A stretch of DNA of 64,000 bases. It comes from Porites lobata. Taxonomy: Eukaryota > Cnidaria > Anthozoa > Scleractinia > Poritidae. Below, piece by piece: positions 10,701-19,960 of the stretch. Both the position numbers and the translations under genes were made by a program. Each line of letters begins with the position of its first letter. Position 1 is the stretch's first letter. The notes beneath the pieces are model-generated. The model made no database searches, was not told where the DNA came from, and worked only from the letters and a program-made list of their open reading frames with translations. Location: positions 336,001 through 400,000 of the forward strand of contig CALNXK010000105.1 of assembly GCA_942486035.1 (NCBI GenBank), given 5' to 3'.

Positions 10701-13700
10701 TGACGATCTCGCGGAAAGAACAGCTTGATCGTATGACTATAGCCGAATAAGCCATTTTTCACAATTGATCTCTTCGGCGATTTCATTGACATAATTATAT
10801 TTGAAACTGGCACCTGTTGCATTATAATTCAATTAGATTGAAACGAAAACAAGATCATCTTAGGAATACGGATGTTATACCCTGACAAAAACTAAAAACT
10901 GAGATAATCCCTTTTGCGTGTATTCACTGAAAAAAGAAACTATTTTTTCCCGTTCCATTGTGGTACCGATAAACGCTTTAAAGATCTTTGAATGAAACTG
11001 AAATTCACAGCTAATTTGCCTTTTGCAAAGCCATACAGGGATTTTCTCTTTAAAAAACTGTTAAGACAGAAAAAGTGTTGGAGCATTTTTTTTTTTTATC
11101 ATAGTGCCGTGTACAAAGATCTGATAAGCAGAAAAGAGTGCCCACAAATTTTATTGTGCTGACAAGAGGACTTACCTTGCAAGTTAACTCTTATTTTTTT
11201 ATTATTATCAATAACTATCATTTAAAAAAAGATGATAATATAATAAAAATTGATCGATACAACGCTATCGTTTTCTAATCGACCGCCCCTCTTTAGGAAT
11301 GCGTGACAGGCAACAATAATTGAATTATTTTAAGCCACGCAAACATGTATCATGATATATTATTCAGCTGCTTCTTCCTCGTTAAAAAAAAAACAGACCT
11401 TAACGGGAATTCTAAGTAATGATTCGTGTTTTCCTGTGGAAAGGAGAGTTATTTTTCAACGTAGAAATGTGAAATGTAAGGATTATGTTTCATGTCAATT
11501 TGTTGAGACGAAGCATCTAAGGCTAATTTGCATACGGAGAACGAAGTCACGTTCATCGTCGACGAGGAAAAACCCAAGAAAAAGCGATTACCAAGTTTTC
11601 TCCACATGTTTTCGAAAGTCCAACATTTAAAGGGTCTAATGACAGTTAGTGATAGCTAGAAACGTTAAAGCTGTGAAAAATTAGTCGACCAGATGCAGAC
11701 CGTTACAATTCCAGCTTTGCTGTCAAAGTGGCGAATTTTGGCACATTAACGGAACTTTGTACAGCACGCAAAGAAGACTGCCCACAAATTTTATTGCATT
11801 AAGATGTAGACTGGTCTTAGTACTTCTGTTTTATAATAGACTTGAGTCTGGGTCAGGTGCCACTTTTGCGAAATTACCGTTCAGCTCTAGTTACGCAAAT
11901 TAATTTTCCCGATAAGCAAATTAAAGATCATTTAAAAAAAATTATATCTCAGCCAACTTTCCACAGAATGCAACCACTAAATCTTGAAACTATTAATAAG
12001 AGTTAAAACTGTTGTGTGTAAAATAATCAGCTTATTCGGCTATGTAAGGTAGGTTTGCAAGGGCCCTAAAGTTTCACCAAAATCGCACCACTTCCGACGG
12101 CAAACTGGCTAGTTTTAGGTGACTTAGAAAATCTTTCTGTAAAATAGAGAAAAAATTGAGTTGGTGCAAATAAATGTGATATTTCTTCATGGGATAGGAT
12201 AGTTATCTTCCACTGAAAAAATCAGGGCAATCCGTGATAGACCAAAATTTGCCTTATCGGTTCTTACGCGGACAGCCTCTTAAAACTGTTCCCACAAAGG
12301 GGCCATTTTAGCGCCTATATATTCATTTTCTGCTTAAAATCGTCTAAAACCGACAGAAAAAAATGATTTTCAAGAAATCGAAATAAAATCCCACCTCCTT
12401 TTTAAAGAAGACTCTAGTGACCTGTGCAGTGTCTCCAGTGTGAGATTGTGAGGCCTCACAATCGTAGGCCTTATTGGGGGGAGGGGGCGGGGGGTATTGA
12501 CTTCAGCACTTATTGCCTAAGCGACAGCTGTTATTAGGGGACGCTTAGGCAACGAGTGCACGGGGCACCCGAGAGGAGAGGTTACCACTGAGTGTCTTAC
12601 AGCCAATAGTCCCCCTGACTGTCCTCAGGTTACAGTACAGGGGCACCCAACGGCAATTTTCGGGAAAATATCTGTTCGGAAGACGATTTGAGAACTAGAA
12701 TTTTCGGAGCATTTGTTGTAAAATTTCTTGCTTGCCTGCCTCTCCTAGGATTTTCGAACATCTACAAAATGGTATAATTACCCTGAGTTTTTAGCGGATT
12801 TTGTCCCCTAAAAAAGGCCACCTAGAATTTTCAGGGAGCCTTTTCCTGGCTGAAATTTTCGAGAAGGTAAGTTTTTATCCCTATAATTTTCGGATTACTA
12901 GACTTTCAGCTAGGAAATCCGAACAGATGAAAAGTTTTTAGGGGATAAAAATATGCCTATATCTACCGTTTAAATACTAAAATACGTTCAACAATGCTAT
13001 GTTAAGTGGTTTTGAACTATATCCTCGTTGGGTGCCCCTGACAGTACTGGAGACTAATCACCGACAAGCTAAATCGAAAAGAATCTTGAAATATTGCTCA
13101 CATGAGACATCGTTGCCTATTTAGAGATATCTTCACCAACGTCAAATTATGGCGGCAAGCTACATGGACGGTAGATTTTTCATTAAACAAACCTTTAAAT
13201 GGTGTGCCGTTGTGTAAACCTTTCCACAACCTTCGTGATCACAACGGTATGGTTTTTCTCCTGAATGAGTTCTAACATGTTTTGTCAAGTCGCTCTGAGT
13301 TATAAAAGCCTTCTCACAGCCATTCTCTTCACATCTAAATGTGTCTCCCGTGTGGCTTCGTCCATGTGCCTTCAGCCGATAAGATGTTGAAAACTGCTTA
13401 CTACATCCATCGATCCCGCAATGGTATATCTTTTTTGTTGACCCCTAGTTCATGAAAAAAAAGAACTCTTAAGGTATCACCCCATAAAAGTGTTTCTCAT
13501 TCGTAGAAGCACAAGTGAGAACTGTAATTTTTTCATAATTGTGAGATAAGCAATGTAATGGCCACCTCTGACATTTGCCATGGGTGACACAGGACCTCGA
13601 CTCTCTTAAAAGGAGCACTAGAGCAGGACGTCGTGGGTTCAAACCACTTCCGAGTTCCAAAAACCCTCACTTTCAAAATGAGGCCAAGTGCACAACCTTT

Positions 13701-16700
13701 CTTGTGAAAATGAGATTTTTTTGCATGAGAATGAAAAATCGTCTAATACACTTAACCTCGTTTTGATACAGAGGCCCGGTGGAACTCGGAAATGGCCCAT
13801 TCCGAGGACCACGCCCCAAATGGACAGGGCTACGATCCAGTGGATAAGTATTCAGGAAACCAATCATTGCGCTATCCAGTAAATAGTGATTTATCCGTTG
13901 GATAGCATTATCCACCTTTCGAACAACTGGTGCCAGACCAAAACTCAAGGTCATAAATACTTAATTTCCCGGGTCTTTAATTTCGCGTTTTTCGCGATTG
14001 TGGAAAAATCGCATCATTAAAGACCTGCGAATAAAACTCCCCGCGAAATTTAAACCCTCGAAATTACCCATATAAAAAACTCAATTCACAGAAGAAGACG
14101 TGTAACATTTAAATAACAACAACATATACTGTACAGGATATATGTGTCTACAAATACCGACAAATTATTAGCTGGTTTTACTGGTTCAGTTTTGTTCAGT
14201 ATCATTTTTTCTACTTTCCGTTGTAAATAAAGGTATTGGTTTTGCCCTGCGAACAGCTTGACCTTGGCGTGGCTTGGATGTCTACGTAAAATAGCAGTAG
14301 GGGACAAAAAACTCGTGTTCCTAACACTTTCAAGCTAAATACATTGACACTCAAATAAAGTGCGTTTTTATACCTCTTGATCCGCTGCACTACCATCCTC
14401 CTGTAAAACAAACAGAGTCGAGTGGTCCTCCAGAGGAATCCCTGTGGTATCCACTGTCTCAGTTGGACTCACCATGGAGGGGTTTGACTCTGATATAGTT
14501 GTCATGGAAACTGTCGAGTTGGTGTCAAAAGAAGTTGGTTCTGATGTGATGACATAGCTGGTACCATCACTGGCTTGGTGAACATATGTTGCTGAAAGAA
14601 AAATTATTAATGTTATGAAATGGAAAAGCCCTTGCATTTGAACGCTCTAATTTGTTCTTAGATTTATACTTTGCATAAAGTGACTTGATAAGTATTACTT
14701 TGCACCTCAACCCTCTTTAAAATGAGCAACTTTCAATTTATATATACATAGGCAGAATGGTCAGCATGTGTCAGACTAGCAATCTCATTGTCCCAGATTC
14801 AACCTCTGCTCCGGCTTCTACCTCGATTTGTTTCTCAAATTTCAAATCCTTAGCCATGTTTGTAAAAAGCCAACTGGTTGCCTCCTGTCAGTTGGGGTTT
14901 GTTACATTTATATTCTATTTCTATTTACTTGAGTGGAGCGCCTGTAAAATAGGTGGAAAAGTTGCGTGCAATCCACAATAAACAAAGCCTATTTACCCGC
15001 CAAAACACTAAGTTCCTTTTAAGTTACAACTTTTTAAGTTTTACCTTCACAAAAACATTCTTCCTATGTACAAAGTCATAAACAGTTGAACCTGGTTAAT
15101 GTGGACACCAAGGGGACTTGCCATGATGTCCGTATTATCTTGGTCATGGTGTCCATATTACCGGTAAGCGGGTGTTCGTAGAGTGGCCACAGGGTTTCAC
15201 TGTATATACAGTACATAGATTCAAGTTCAAAGTGTATATGTTGTCATAAGATTGCACTGGGACAGGCGGGGCGAGGTGGGGGCAGAGGTCAATGTTAAAT
15301 TTACAGACAGGGCTGCAGTTTCAGACATGACTGCCCAGCAGTTGGCCAGTTACCATCTAGCGTCTACTTATGAAACACCAGTTATTAAAGCAACGTGTAT
15401 GTTTAGCTTTGGATTTGACTTAAAGCTTTGATTACCTTCAAATGTGCTCCCAGCAGGAAGTGTTTGTACTGTTCCACCAGGAAGCTCCGTCAGAGTCACA
15501 GCCTGAGGCTCAAGGAACACAGTTCCACCAGGTGTTGAGCTAACCACCACTGCTGACTGGACAAGATCACCTGGAGGCAAAGTTGTCTGCACAGACTGAT
15601 AGCCTTCATTACCTACAAACAACAGTCAAAAACGCCACTGGTCACCTCAAAGTCTACAAGGCATTGTTCTGTGAATGATAAGGATACACATGGAAACTTC
15701 AATATCTTAATGTGGCATATAGGACAGTTGAACAACTGATTGCCAAAACAACTGTGATGGAAGCATGAAAAAATACAAGTCAACGTAGCTGTACAGTCAA
15801 GTCCCTGTTGGGGAATGGCCAAATGACCACTTACATGTCATACAGATTGCAAGTTCTTAATACAGGCTTAACAAACCTAAGAGTTTATAGATAAAGACAA
15901 AGTGCAATATCCATTGACTTCAAAAGTGTTTCTACAGGGCTGTGCTCTAGCAGAACCCGGTGGCCCCTGGCACCTAACTATTGCCCTTGGGCAACTAGAA
16001 AATCTCAGATTTTTCACACAAATCATACACTGGACACCCTAGATTTTACAGTTTCAGAGCACTGGGCTCCCTTCAATTTTCCTTAGAGCACAGCCTTGTT
16101 TCTACCTCTTCATGTCCCAAGAGAAAGAAAAAATAAGTCACTGGGACTACGGAAAAGGTGTTGCAACTGCTTAATACACTTCAGTTTTACAGTAATTGAA
16201 GAGAAATGATTTTCAGGACCTAGAAAAGTAACCACTTTATAGAGGATGACCACTTTTAAACCCTTTAAGTCCTAATAGTGACCAACATCAATTTTCTCAT
16301 AACAATATTCATATGTTTCCAAAAGAAATGGTTATGAGAGTTAATAAAATGATCACTAAGAGGAAATGTTTTGATCTGTTATCAAACTCTTCCAACTAAT
16401 TCTTTAGGAAAGTGTATGAAGATCAGTATGGAGAATTTACATGTGGATATTGGGGCTTAAAGGTTAAAGTAGGCCAGCTTTATAATATAGGTTTGACTGA
16501 ATTCAGATGTACCACCAATCTAAGTAGGAGTGAGGGGTTTATAAGAACAAAATTTCTTATTAATACCATAACCCCAAGTGGCCTTGTGTTCAATTCCACC
16601 CAATACCTGTACATTCTTTAACATTTTAATAAACTATGGTTGCAAGATAGATCTACCTTCATGGTGATCCACTGTTGCCATAATGGTTGCTGTAGCAGCA

Positions 16701-18583
16701 TCTTGTTCACCTTGCTGAGCAACTAAAATTGAATCATCTTTGACTTCAACATCGTCCTCACTCTACAAAATACCAAAGGCTCTTGTGAATTGTCATTGAC
16801 GTTAATTTAAAATTGGATTAGATCAGATTAGATCAACCCAGTCCCTTTATAACCTTTTGTCATTTTATAAGTTACTGGTCGGGTTGATCTGATCTGTAGT
16901 GATGAGGCCCTTCAATGAAAACGCACCTGATATTGCTTTATTACCCAAGTTTGATGACTTTCTAAGATGGCTGACCATTAAACTAGTTCTTTTTAAGTTT
17001 TAAGGACCATGACAAAATATCCAGCCATCATGACCTTGTGCTTGGTCAATAATGCATGCATACAAAATTTATCACAGTAGAGATGCAATAACACCTTGAT
17101 AAGCACAGATTGGATCAATCCCTATAACTCACTATGTAGGAATTGAGTTACAGTAGTAAAAGGGGTTGATCTAAATTTTTATCTTTTCATTAAATTTTAA
17201 TCTTTTTATAATTGACATTGTAAAATTATTTCAATATTTTATTGATTTTATGTTTATAAAGGGCCACAGGTTTATCAGTTTAAATCAAAACTGTCAAGTG
17301 TTTACCCTCTTTAAATAAAGGCGTCACTTCACTTCACACCTGTTCCAGTCCAATCAAGACTTTGACATTACAGCCTATTAAACCTACATGGTCTACTAGC
17401 ATGATAATCCCAGATATGCTGGGGTAAATTAAATTGCCCACACTTTCTCTCAAGGCAATAACTGTACAATTCAAACTAAGTTGGCATACTTACCATAACA
17501 ATGCCTTTGTTTTCAGTTCCATGTTGTTGTAACACATCATCAGTAACCATAGCAATAGAGCCTGGGTTTGTAGACACACTGGAAGGCTCCAGTTTAGTAG
17601 GGCTTGTAAACACTTGCTGTTGTGCCAGCAGTAGACCTATCACCTCTTGTTCTGTTGAATTGATTGGCTGACCAGCAATATGACTAACAGCCACTGGAGC
17701 AATATCATTGGGTTCTAAGAAAAGCCAGTCACAATGATAACTACATTCAGCAATTTGCTACCATATAAATTTTAGATTTAATACAGTGAAACCTGTGTTA
17801 ATTGGACACACCTGGGTCTCTGTAATCTCACGCTAAGGTCACTTAAAAGACTGTGTCTGTATAATACAGGTTTGTTTTACAGAAAATACATGTGTAAGTA
17901 AAGAAAAGGTTTGGATTGCTGGATTTTGGGGTAAAACAGCCTACACAATTCCACTATAAACTTATTATCTTCAACAAGGTGTTTCTCTAGAGCAGAATCC
18001 TTAAATAGTATGTAAACATTGGCAGTGTGTGGTCTAATGATGTGCTACTAACCATATTCTTTAAAACTGTATGCAAAATGAAGAAAAAATTGTTGTTGTG
18101 ATAGAAGGTCTCTTGTCTTAATGAGGGTTCACAATGAATGGGTTTTTCTTGAACAGGGTCAGGGTGTGAAGCTTCAGCAGCCCAGTCCTAAGCTTTTCTT
18201 AGTTTACCAGTTATTCAGGGTACCAGCTTAACATGAGGTCCACTAGGTACTAATTTGACATTGCACACCTTTGACCACTGATATGCTACCAAAGTCATTG
18301 CTTTCATAAAAGACTAAAACCATCTAAGAAGGACTGCAGAACATTCCAAGCAAGAAAACTTACTATTAAACAAGGATACCGGTATATCCTAAAACCACCC
18401 AGTTATGTCTAAGTTTTCAAAGCAACTCTTAAGTTAGTAAGAGAGACATGTGTGAGACATGTGTGGTCAGCTGGCATAGATGGACAAATTGTATCAGTAA
18501 AAATCTAATCTACCATTAGTCATACCTTCCAAATGGACCTCACTTTCCTCTTTAGATTCTCTTCCATCCAGATCAGATTCCAT
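1554..18583 (-). CDS. Nine-finger ZNF143/ZNF76 (Staf)-like transcription factor, whole gene
   Basis: Eleven coding exons join with matching phases and GT-AG borders: 18526-18583, 17494-17714, 16657-16762, 15436-15612, 14374-14591, 13193-13444, 6288-6489, 4634-4813, 3965-4171, 2803-3429, 1554-1720. The total is 2415 nt, or 804 aa. Residues 1-260 are acidic and Gln/Thr/Val-rich. About 265-521 holds nine C2H2 fingers with TGEKP-type linkers. The rest is a Thr/Val/Gln/Ser-rich tail. Fingers 3-9 match the seven fingers of vertebrate ZNF143 in order, for example TSNIRKVH, FASATNFKNH and FTEYSSLYKHHVVH. Fingers 1-2 are extra and look like MTF-1 fingers. ZNF143 is known to bind SBS sites at snRNA, tRNA-Sec and many mRNA promoters in the nucleus; the same role here is inferred. 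The ATG at 18583 has G at -3 and +4. An acceptor upstream of it implies a noncoding first exon. Calling it a ZNF143 orthologue rather than a wider-family member is likely but untested. Confidence 0.88.
1851..2002. mobile_element. Short palindromic element
   Basis: GCATGATTTG...ATATTT...CACGAG at the left is mirrored by CTCGTG...ATATT...CAAATCATG at the right, with a 20-base centre. It lies in intron 10 of the zinc-finger gene. Noncoding foldback element; superfamily unknown. Confidence 0.5.
2175..2400. repeat. Diverged tandem pair, about 125 bp unit
   Basis: Two direct copies (about 2175-2270 and 2303-2395) share ACAACATTTT.CCCTAAGTGA, AAACGTTG.GTT and GGAAGGGGTGGGTG. Noncoding, in intron 10 of the zinc-finger gene. 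Confidence 0.55.
2803..3429 (-). CDS. Zinc-finger gene, exon 10 (transactivation-type tail)
   Basis: 627 nt encoding about 208 aa that start ADYDVGQDEP, followed by a basic KRQR patch and then Gln/Val/Thr/Ser-rich segments with repeated VVVTS motifs, typical of the C-terminal half of ZNF143-like proteins. The acceptor is AAAAAACTGCAG and the donor is GTAAGG. It ends in a Glu-rich stretch. Confidence 0.85.
3535..3800. mobile_element. Possible inverted-repeat element fragment
   Basis: It starts TCGTTCATACGTATTCGG and contains repeated ACGGAGAT/TCTCCGTTTT and CCGAAAAC..CCGTTTCG motifs on both strands. The right boundary is unclear. Intron 9 of the zinc-finger gene. Low certainty. Confidence 0.3.
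3965..4171 (-). CDS. Zinc-finger gene, exon 9 (fingers 8 and 9)
   Basis: 207 nt. Finger 8 is of the form C-x4-C-x12-H-x4-H with TEYSSLYKHHVVH. Finger 9 is a C-x2-C finger ending HKRTAH. Both correspond to ZNF143 fingers 6 and 7. An acidic linker follows. Acceptor CATTCAG, donor GTAAGG. Confidence 0.92.
4634..4813 (-). CDS. Zinc-finger gene, exon 8 (fingers 6 and 7)
   Basis: 180 nt coding for two complete C-x4-C/H-x3-H fingers, FTTSNIRKVHMRTH and FASATNFKNHSRIH, which are near-identical to ZNF143 fingers 4 and 5. Acceptor TTGTTTCCAG, donor GTGTGG. The split Gly codon of the TGE linker joins correctly on both sides. Confidence 0.93.
5413..5522. mobile_element. Short inverted-repeat element (GTTGTTC ends)
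   Basis: Begins GTTGTTCAATGGATGTTGGA and ends TTATCCACCTTTTGAACAAC. Internal CTATCCAC/GGATAA motifs also pair. A related copy is at 13829-13927. Noncoding, in intron 7 of the zinc-finger gene. Confidence 0.6.
5575..5787. mobile_element. Inverted-repeat element (TGTTCACAC ends)
   Basis: Left end TGTTCACACTATTTCGGAAA. The right end reads TGTCCACACTGTACCGGAAA on the other strand. Noncoding, 213 bp. It abuts the next element at 5788. Confidence 0.6.
5788..6218. mobile_element. TA-flanked element with AATAAGCGCCCA repeats
   Basis: Ends TACCGTATTTATTCGA and TCGAATAAATACGGTA, compatible with a TA target duplication (Tc1/mariner-like, inferred). The interior carries many copies of AATAAGCGCCCACC. 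Noncoding. It lies just downstream (in gene sense) of the exon 7 donor. Confidence 0.6.
6220..6298. repeat. 40-bp tandem duplication across a splice donor
   Basis: TCTAAATTTTATAATGCGTT through ACTGACCTGTATGTGT occurs at 6220-6258 and again at 6260-6298. The minus-strand donor of exon 7 (CAG then GTCAGTA), with 11 exon bases, is therefore present twice, 40 bp apart. Confidence 0.85.
6288..6489 (-). CDS. Zinc-finger gene, exon 7 (end of finger 3, fingers 4 and 5)
   Basis: 202 nt. It continues finger 3 (VHERAH) and then encodes FATGYGLKSHTRTH and FKTSGDLQKHVRTH, equal to ZNF143 fingers 2 and 3. The acceptor is TATTTTTGCAG. The donor at 6287 is duplicated 40 bp downstream. Using the second donor would give an in-frame stop after THTGQ. 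Confidence 0.93.
6490..7106. other. Intron 6, no feature recognised
   Basis: AT-rich intron sequence of the zinc-finger gene with a short C/G run near 6600-6650. No coding exon or clear repeat seen. Confidence 0.4.
8222..8458 (-). pseudogene. Cys-rich ORF inside the inverted-repeat element, unassigned
   Basis: A 78-codon ORF with spaced Cys and His residues (CRCG, CERFP, CNLKYC, CHVLHQWPPGD). It is unlike the random ORFs nearby and has the look of a zinc-binding piece of a transposase. No family recognised. It is probably a relic of the gene once carried between the two arms. It could be chance. Confidence 0.3.
8459..10418. other. Interior of the long inverted-repeat element, no gene recognised
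   Basis: Noncoding, AT-rich. It includes an A-rich (AAAG)n stretch at about 9492-9518 and a dispersed repeat motif GCCCTGGGGACGAGGTTG near 9877, which recurs (approximately) near 10650 and 37920. A short inverted motif TTAGGCTCGATT/AGTCGAGCCTAA bounds 10309-10383. Confidence 0.4.
10419..10559. mobile_element. 73-bp foldback element between 29-bp direct repeats
   Basis: TAGCCTGTGTACA (10454) and TGTACACAGGCTA (to 10526) form the ends of a small foldback element. On both sides lies the same 29-base sequence beginning GTGTCTGTGCCTTGGGCAGA (10419-10447 and 10531-10559). Confidence 0.65.
12284..12637. other. Intron 6 sequence between two elements
   Basis: Contains short inverted motifs (GAGGCCTCACAATCG; TTGCCTAAGCG/CGCTTAGGCAA around 12515-12555) and a G-run. 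No gene seen. Confidence 0.35.
12638..13040 (+). mobile_element. CAGGGGCACCCAACG-family element, copy 1
   Basis: 403 bp with 15-16 bp terminal inverted repeats CAGGGGCACCCAACG / CGTTGGGTGCCCCTG. Flanked by the 6-bp direct repeat ACAGTA (12632-12637, 13041-13046). The interior is rich in ATTTTCGGA motifs and noncoding. Three more copies are at 46572, 58480 and 58882. The CAGGGG ends are hAT-like; the 6-bp duplication is atypical for classic hAT (8 bp). Confidence 0.9.
13193..13444 (-). CDS. Zinc-finger gene, exon 6 (fingers 1, 2 and most of 3)
   Basis: 252 nt, phase 0 at both ends, after an AACTAG acceptor and before a GTTTGT donor. It encodes CGIDGC..FSTSYRLKAHGRSH and CEENGC..FITQSDLTKHVRTH. 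These two fingers are absent from vertebrate ZNF143 and strongly recall MTF-1 fingers (YRLKAH and SDLRKHIRTH types). It then opens finger 3 (TTAHHLK), the first of the ZNF143 set. Confidence 0.9.
13680..13759. mobile_element. Short GAGGC..GCCTC-type inverted element
   Basis: GAGGCCAAGTGCACAAC at the left, CACTTAACCTC at the right. The core GAATGAAAAATCGT is shared with the copy at 21648-21738. Noncoding, in intron 5. Confidence 0.5.
13829..13927. mobile_element. Partial second copy of the GTTGTTC element
   Basis: The right end TTATCCACCTTTCGAACAAC matches the element at 5413-5522, and CGCTATCCAGTAAATAGTG pairs internally. The left end is lost. Confidence 0.5.
14374..14591 (-). CDS. Zinc-finger gene, exon 5
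   Basis: 218 nt after a TTTTTCTTTCAG acceptor. It encodes a Thr/Ser-rich, mildly acidic segment ending LQEDGSAADQE. ZNF143 has several LEDGSAA/T-type repeats upstream of its fingers, and the LQEDGSAA match fits that. The donor is GTATAA. Confidence 0.85.
15105..15210. mobile_element. Probable short inverted-repeat element
   Basis: AACCTGGTTAATGTGGACACC at the left and GGCCACAGGGTTTCACTGTA at the right are imperfect mirror ends. A related sequence (TACAGTGAAACCTGT) starts near 17781. Intron 4. Confidence 0.35.
15436..15612 (-). CDS. Zinc-finger gene, exon 4
   Basis: 177 nt with acceptor TTGTTTGTAG and donor GTAATC. It encodes a Thr/Val/Gln-rich segment with three repeats of PGG/PGD followed by hydrophobic residues (for example TVQTLPAGSTFEG), characteristic of ZNF143-like N-terminal activation repeats. 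Confidence 0.87.
15936..16096. mobile_element. 161-bp element with 9-bp target duplication
   Basis: Ends AGGGCTGTGCTCTA and TTAGAGCACAGCCT. Perfect direct repeats TGTTTCTAC flank it (15927-15935, 16097-16105). A 9-bp duplication fits Mutator-like elements; superfamily is inferred. It lies in intron 3 of the zinc-finger gene. Confidence 0.8.
16657..16762 (-). CDS. Zinc-finger gene, exon 3
   Basis: 106 nt starting in phase 0 after a TATTTTGTAG acceptor. It encodes SEDDVEVKDDSILVAQQGEQ and then an Ala/Thr-rich run ending VDHHE plus a split Gly codon. Donor GTAGAT. Below most ORF-length cut-offs, but splice sites and phases agree with its neighbours. Confidence 0.83.
16763..17493. other. Intron 2, no gene
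   Basis: Noncoding. It contains an imperfect inverted stretch (GGATTAGATCAGATTAGATC / GATCTGATCTG) at about 16813-16905. Confidence 0.4.
17494..17714 (-). CDS. Zinc-finger gene, exon 2
   Basis: 221 nt, acceptor AGCTTTTCTTAG-type tract, donor GTAAGT. It encodes PNDIAPVAVSHIAGQPINST followed by a Gln-rich hydrophobic stretch (LLLAQQQVF) and a Thr/Val tail. Phases fit exon 1 (split Glu) and exon 3. Confidence 0.86.
17781..17882. mobile_element. Short inverted-repeat element
   Basis: TACAGTGAAACCTGT at the left and ACAGGTTTGTTTTACAG at the right, with inner TGGACACACC/GTGTCTGTAT pairing. Intron 1. Confidence 0.45.
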
Positions 18584-18609
18584 TTCTTTCCAAATTTTGG
18601 AAATGTTTT
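18526..18609 (-). CDS. Zinc-finger gene, first coding exon with start codon at 18583
   Basis: The exon runs from the acceptor (TTATATTCTCACAG) at 18610 to the donor GTATGA at 18525. The first ATG, at 18583-18581, lies in a strong context (G at -3 and +4) and opens MESDLDGRESKEESEVHLE. Bases 18584-18609 are then 5' UTR. The good acceptor means at least one more upstream exon. The frame stays open upstream, so a longer N-terminus from another exon is possible. Confidence 0.72.
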
Positions 18610-19960
18610 CTGTGAGAATATAACCACTGTATATATATAATATGGAAGTCAACAGCAGATGGAGATTGAAAAGAAAAATGATCAAAGAGGATTCTTCTGA
18701 GTGGTGAGATCATTAAGATGATATAATTTTTTTTATTGGTGAGTGGGAAAATGCTTGTGAATGAGTGGGCTGACTCACAACCTAATTTTTGTTAATTTAC
18801 AGGGTTTATGAATTCCTTTCATAGTTTTCTCATCACCCTTATCTAACAGTGATCAACTTTTACTCGTTCGAGGTTGCAGGGAAATCGCTTGACATATTTT
18901 ACGAATAAAATATGGTGCTTCATGCGTCAAATTAAGACTGTACTGTTTAAGTCCTTGGAAATTCACAGACAACCACATACATACAGTGTATGTGGGCAAG
19001 TAACCTGAGCAAAATAAAGCACCGGGGGTAACAGTGATTGGAACAATGGTAAAAATAACGGAAAAAAGGTACTTTCAAAATGTTCACTTTGAGCTCATAT
19101 AAAAATGTTTATTGTTTATGGATATTAATAACAAATAATTATATTTATTAGAAAAATCAAATTATTTTAAATGAAATAAGATAGAATAAACAGTGGAAAG
19201 GAGAAAAAGAGCCTCTCGCTAGCTACAGTACAATAAATTGTTTCATAAAAACATATTTTTAGTACTTGACAAATTAAAGTTTATTGAATGGCCGTCAAAT
19301 AATAGTTATCAACAGCACTTTCATATGTGCATTCTCGGGTATGATTTGCATTTTAAGACCAATAAAAATAAAATTAAAAATATTCAAAACATGTAACATG
19401 TCGTTTTTCTGCTGTTCAAGTGAAACACTACCTCTTGAGCATCTTACCAGTGCTACCAGAAACAAAGCTAGAGTAAATTTGTAGTTTTATGTGATATGCA
19501 TGAATGTTTTTGGCACCTACATGAAAAGGAATTAACATGTTAAGCACTGGAGTTACATCAAGCATGCAGTACACAGAAAAATGAGAATATTTGGTACAGG
19601 GAAAATGTTGTTGAGCTTGGGTATGAGAACATTGCCCCAAGCAATCATGAGGGAATCTTAAGACACTGTTGTCGGGCTACAAAGGTTGCCACCGAACTTG
19701 TCACCTAAAATGTTGTTTGTGTGGGAAAAGATTAAGCTTATGACCAACGATTTCGTGGCTCCTTTAATTTGGTAACTCAATTTTCAAGACGTTCTTTGTG
19801 TGCAAGGGTGCACTTCGATCGATTGCGAGTCAAATGCAAGACGTCCTTGTCACGCTTTTATTAACATACCTACATGTACATGTACTACACACTGAATGAA
19901 TTCACTTAGTTTTCACGAATGATACAAAAACTCAAAACAGATGTATGGCTTTGGTCGTTC
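18610..19960. other. Probable 5' UTR intron of the zinc-finger gene
   Basis: AT-rich, no coding exon recognised on either strand. Confidence 0.4.

Larger units (their letters stand above)
7107..12283. mobile_element. 5.2 kb TTAA-flanked element with about 1 kb inverted arms
   Basis: The left arm (7111 to about 8157) is repeated inverted in the right arm (about 11206 to 12279). The termini GAGGCTGTCCGCGTAAGAAC and its complement are identical, and both are bordered by TTAA (7107-7110, 12280-12283). The roughly 3 kb interior has no intact transposase. TTAA duplications are known for piggyBac and Kolobok elements; the GAGG start fits piggyBac (CCC start) poorly. It lies in intron 6 of the zinc-finger gene. 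Confidence 0.75.

Noticed and set aside
13600..13645. tRNA-like B-box GGGTTCAAACC
   Set aside because: No matching acceptor stem, A-box or anticodon arm could be folded; at most a SINE trace.
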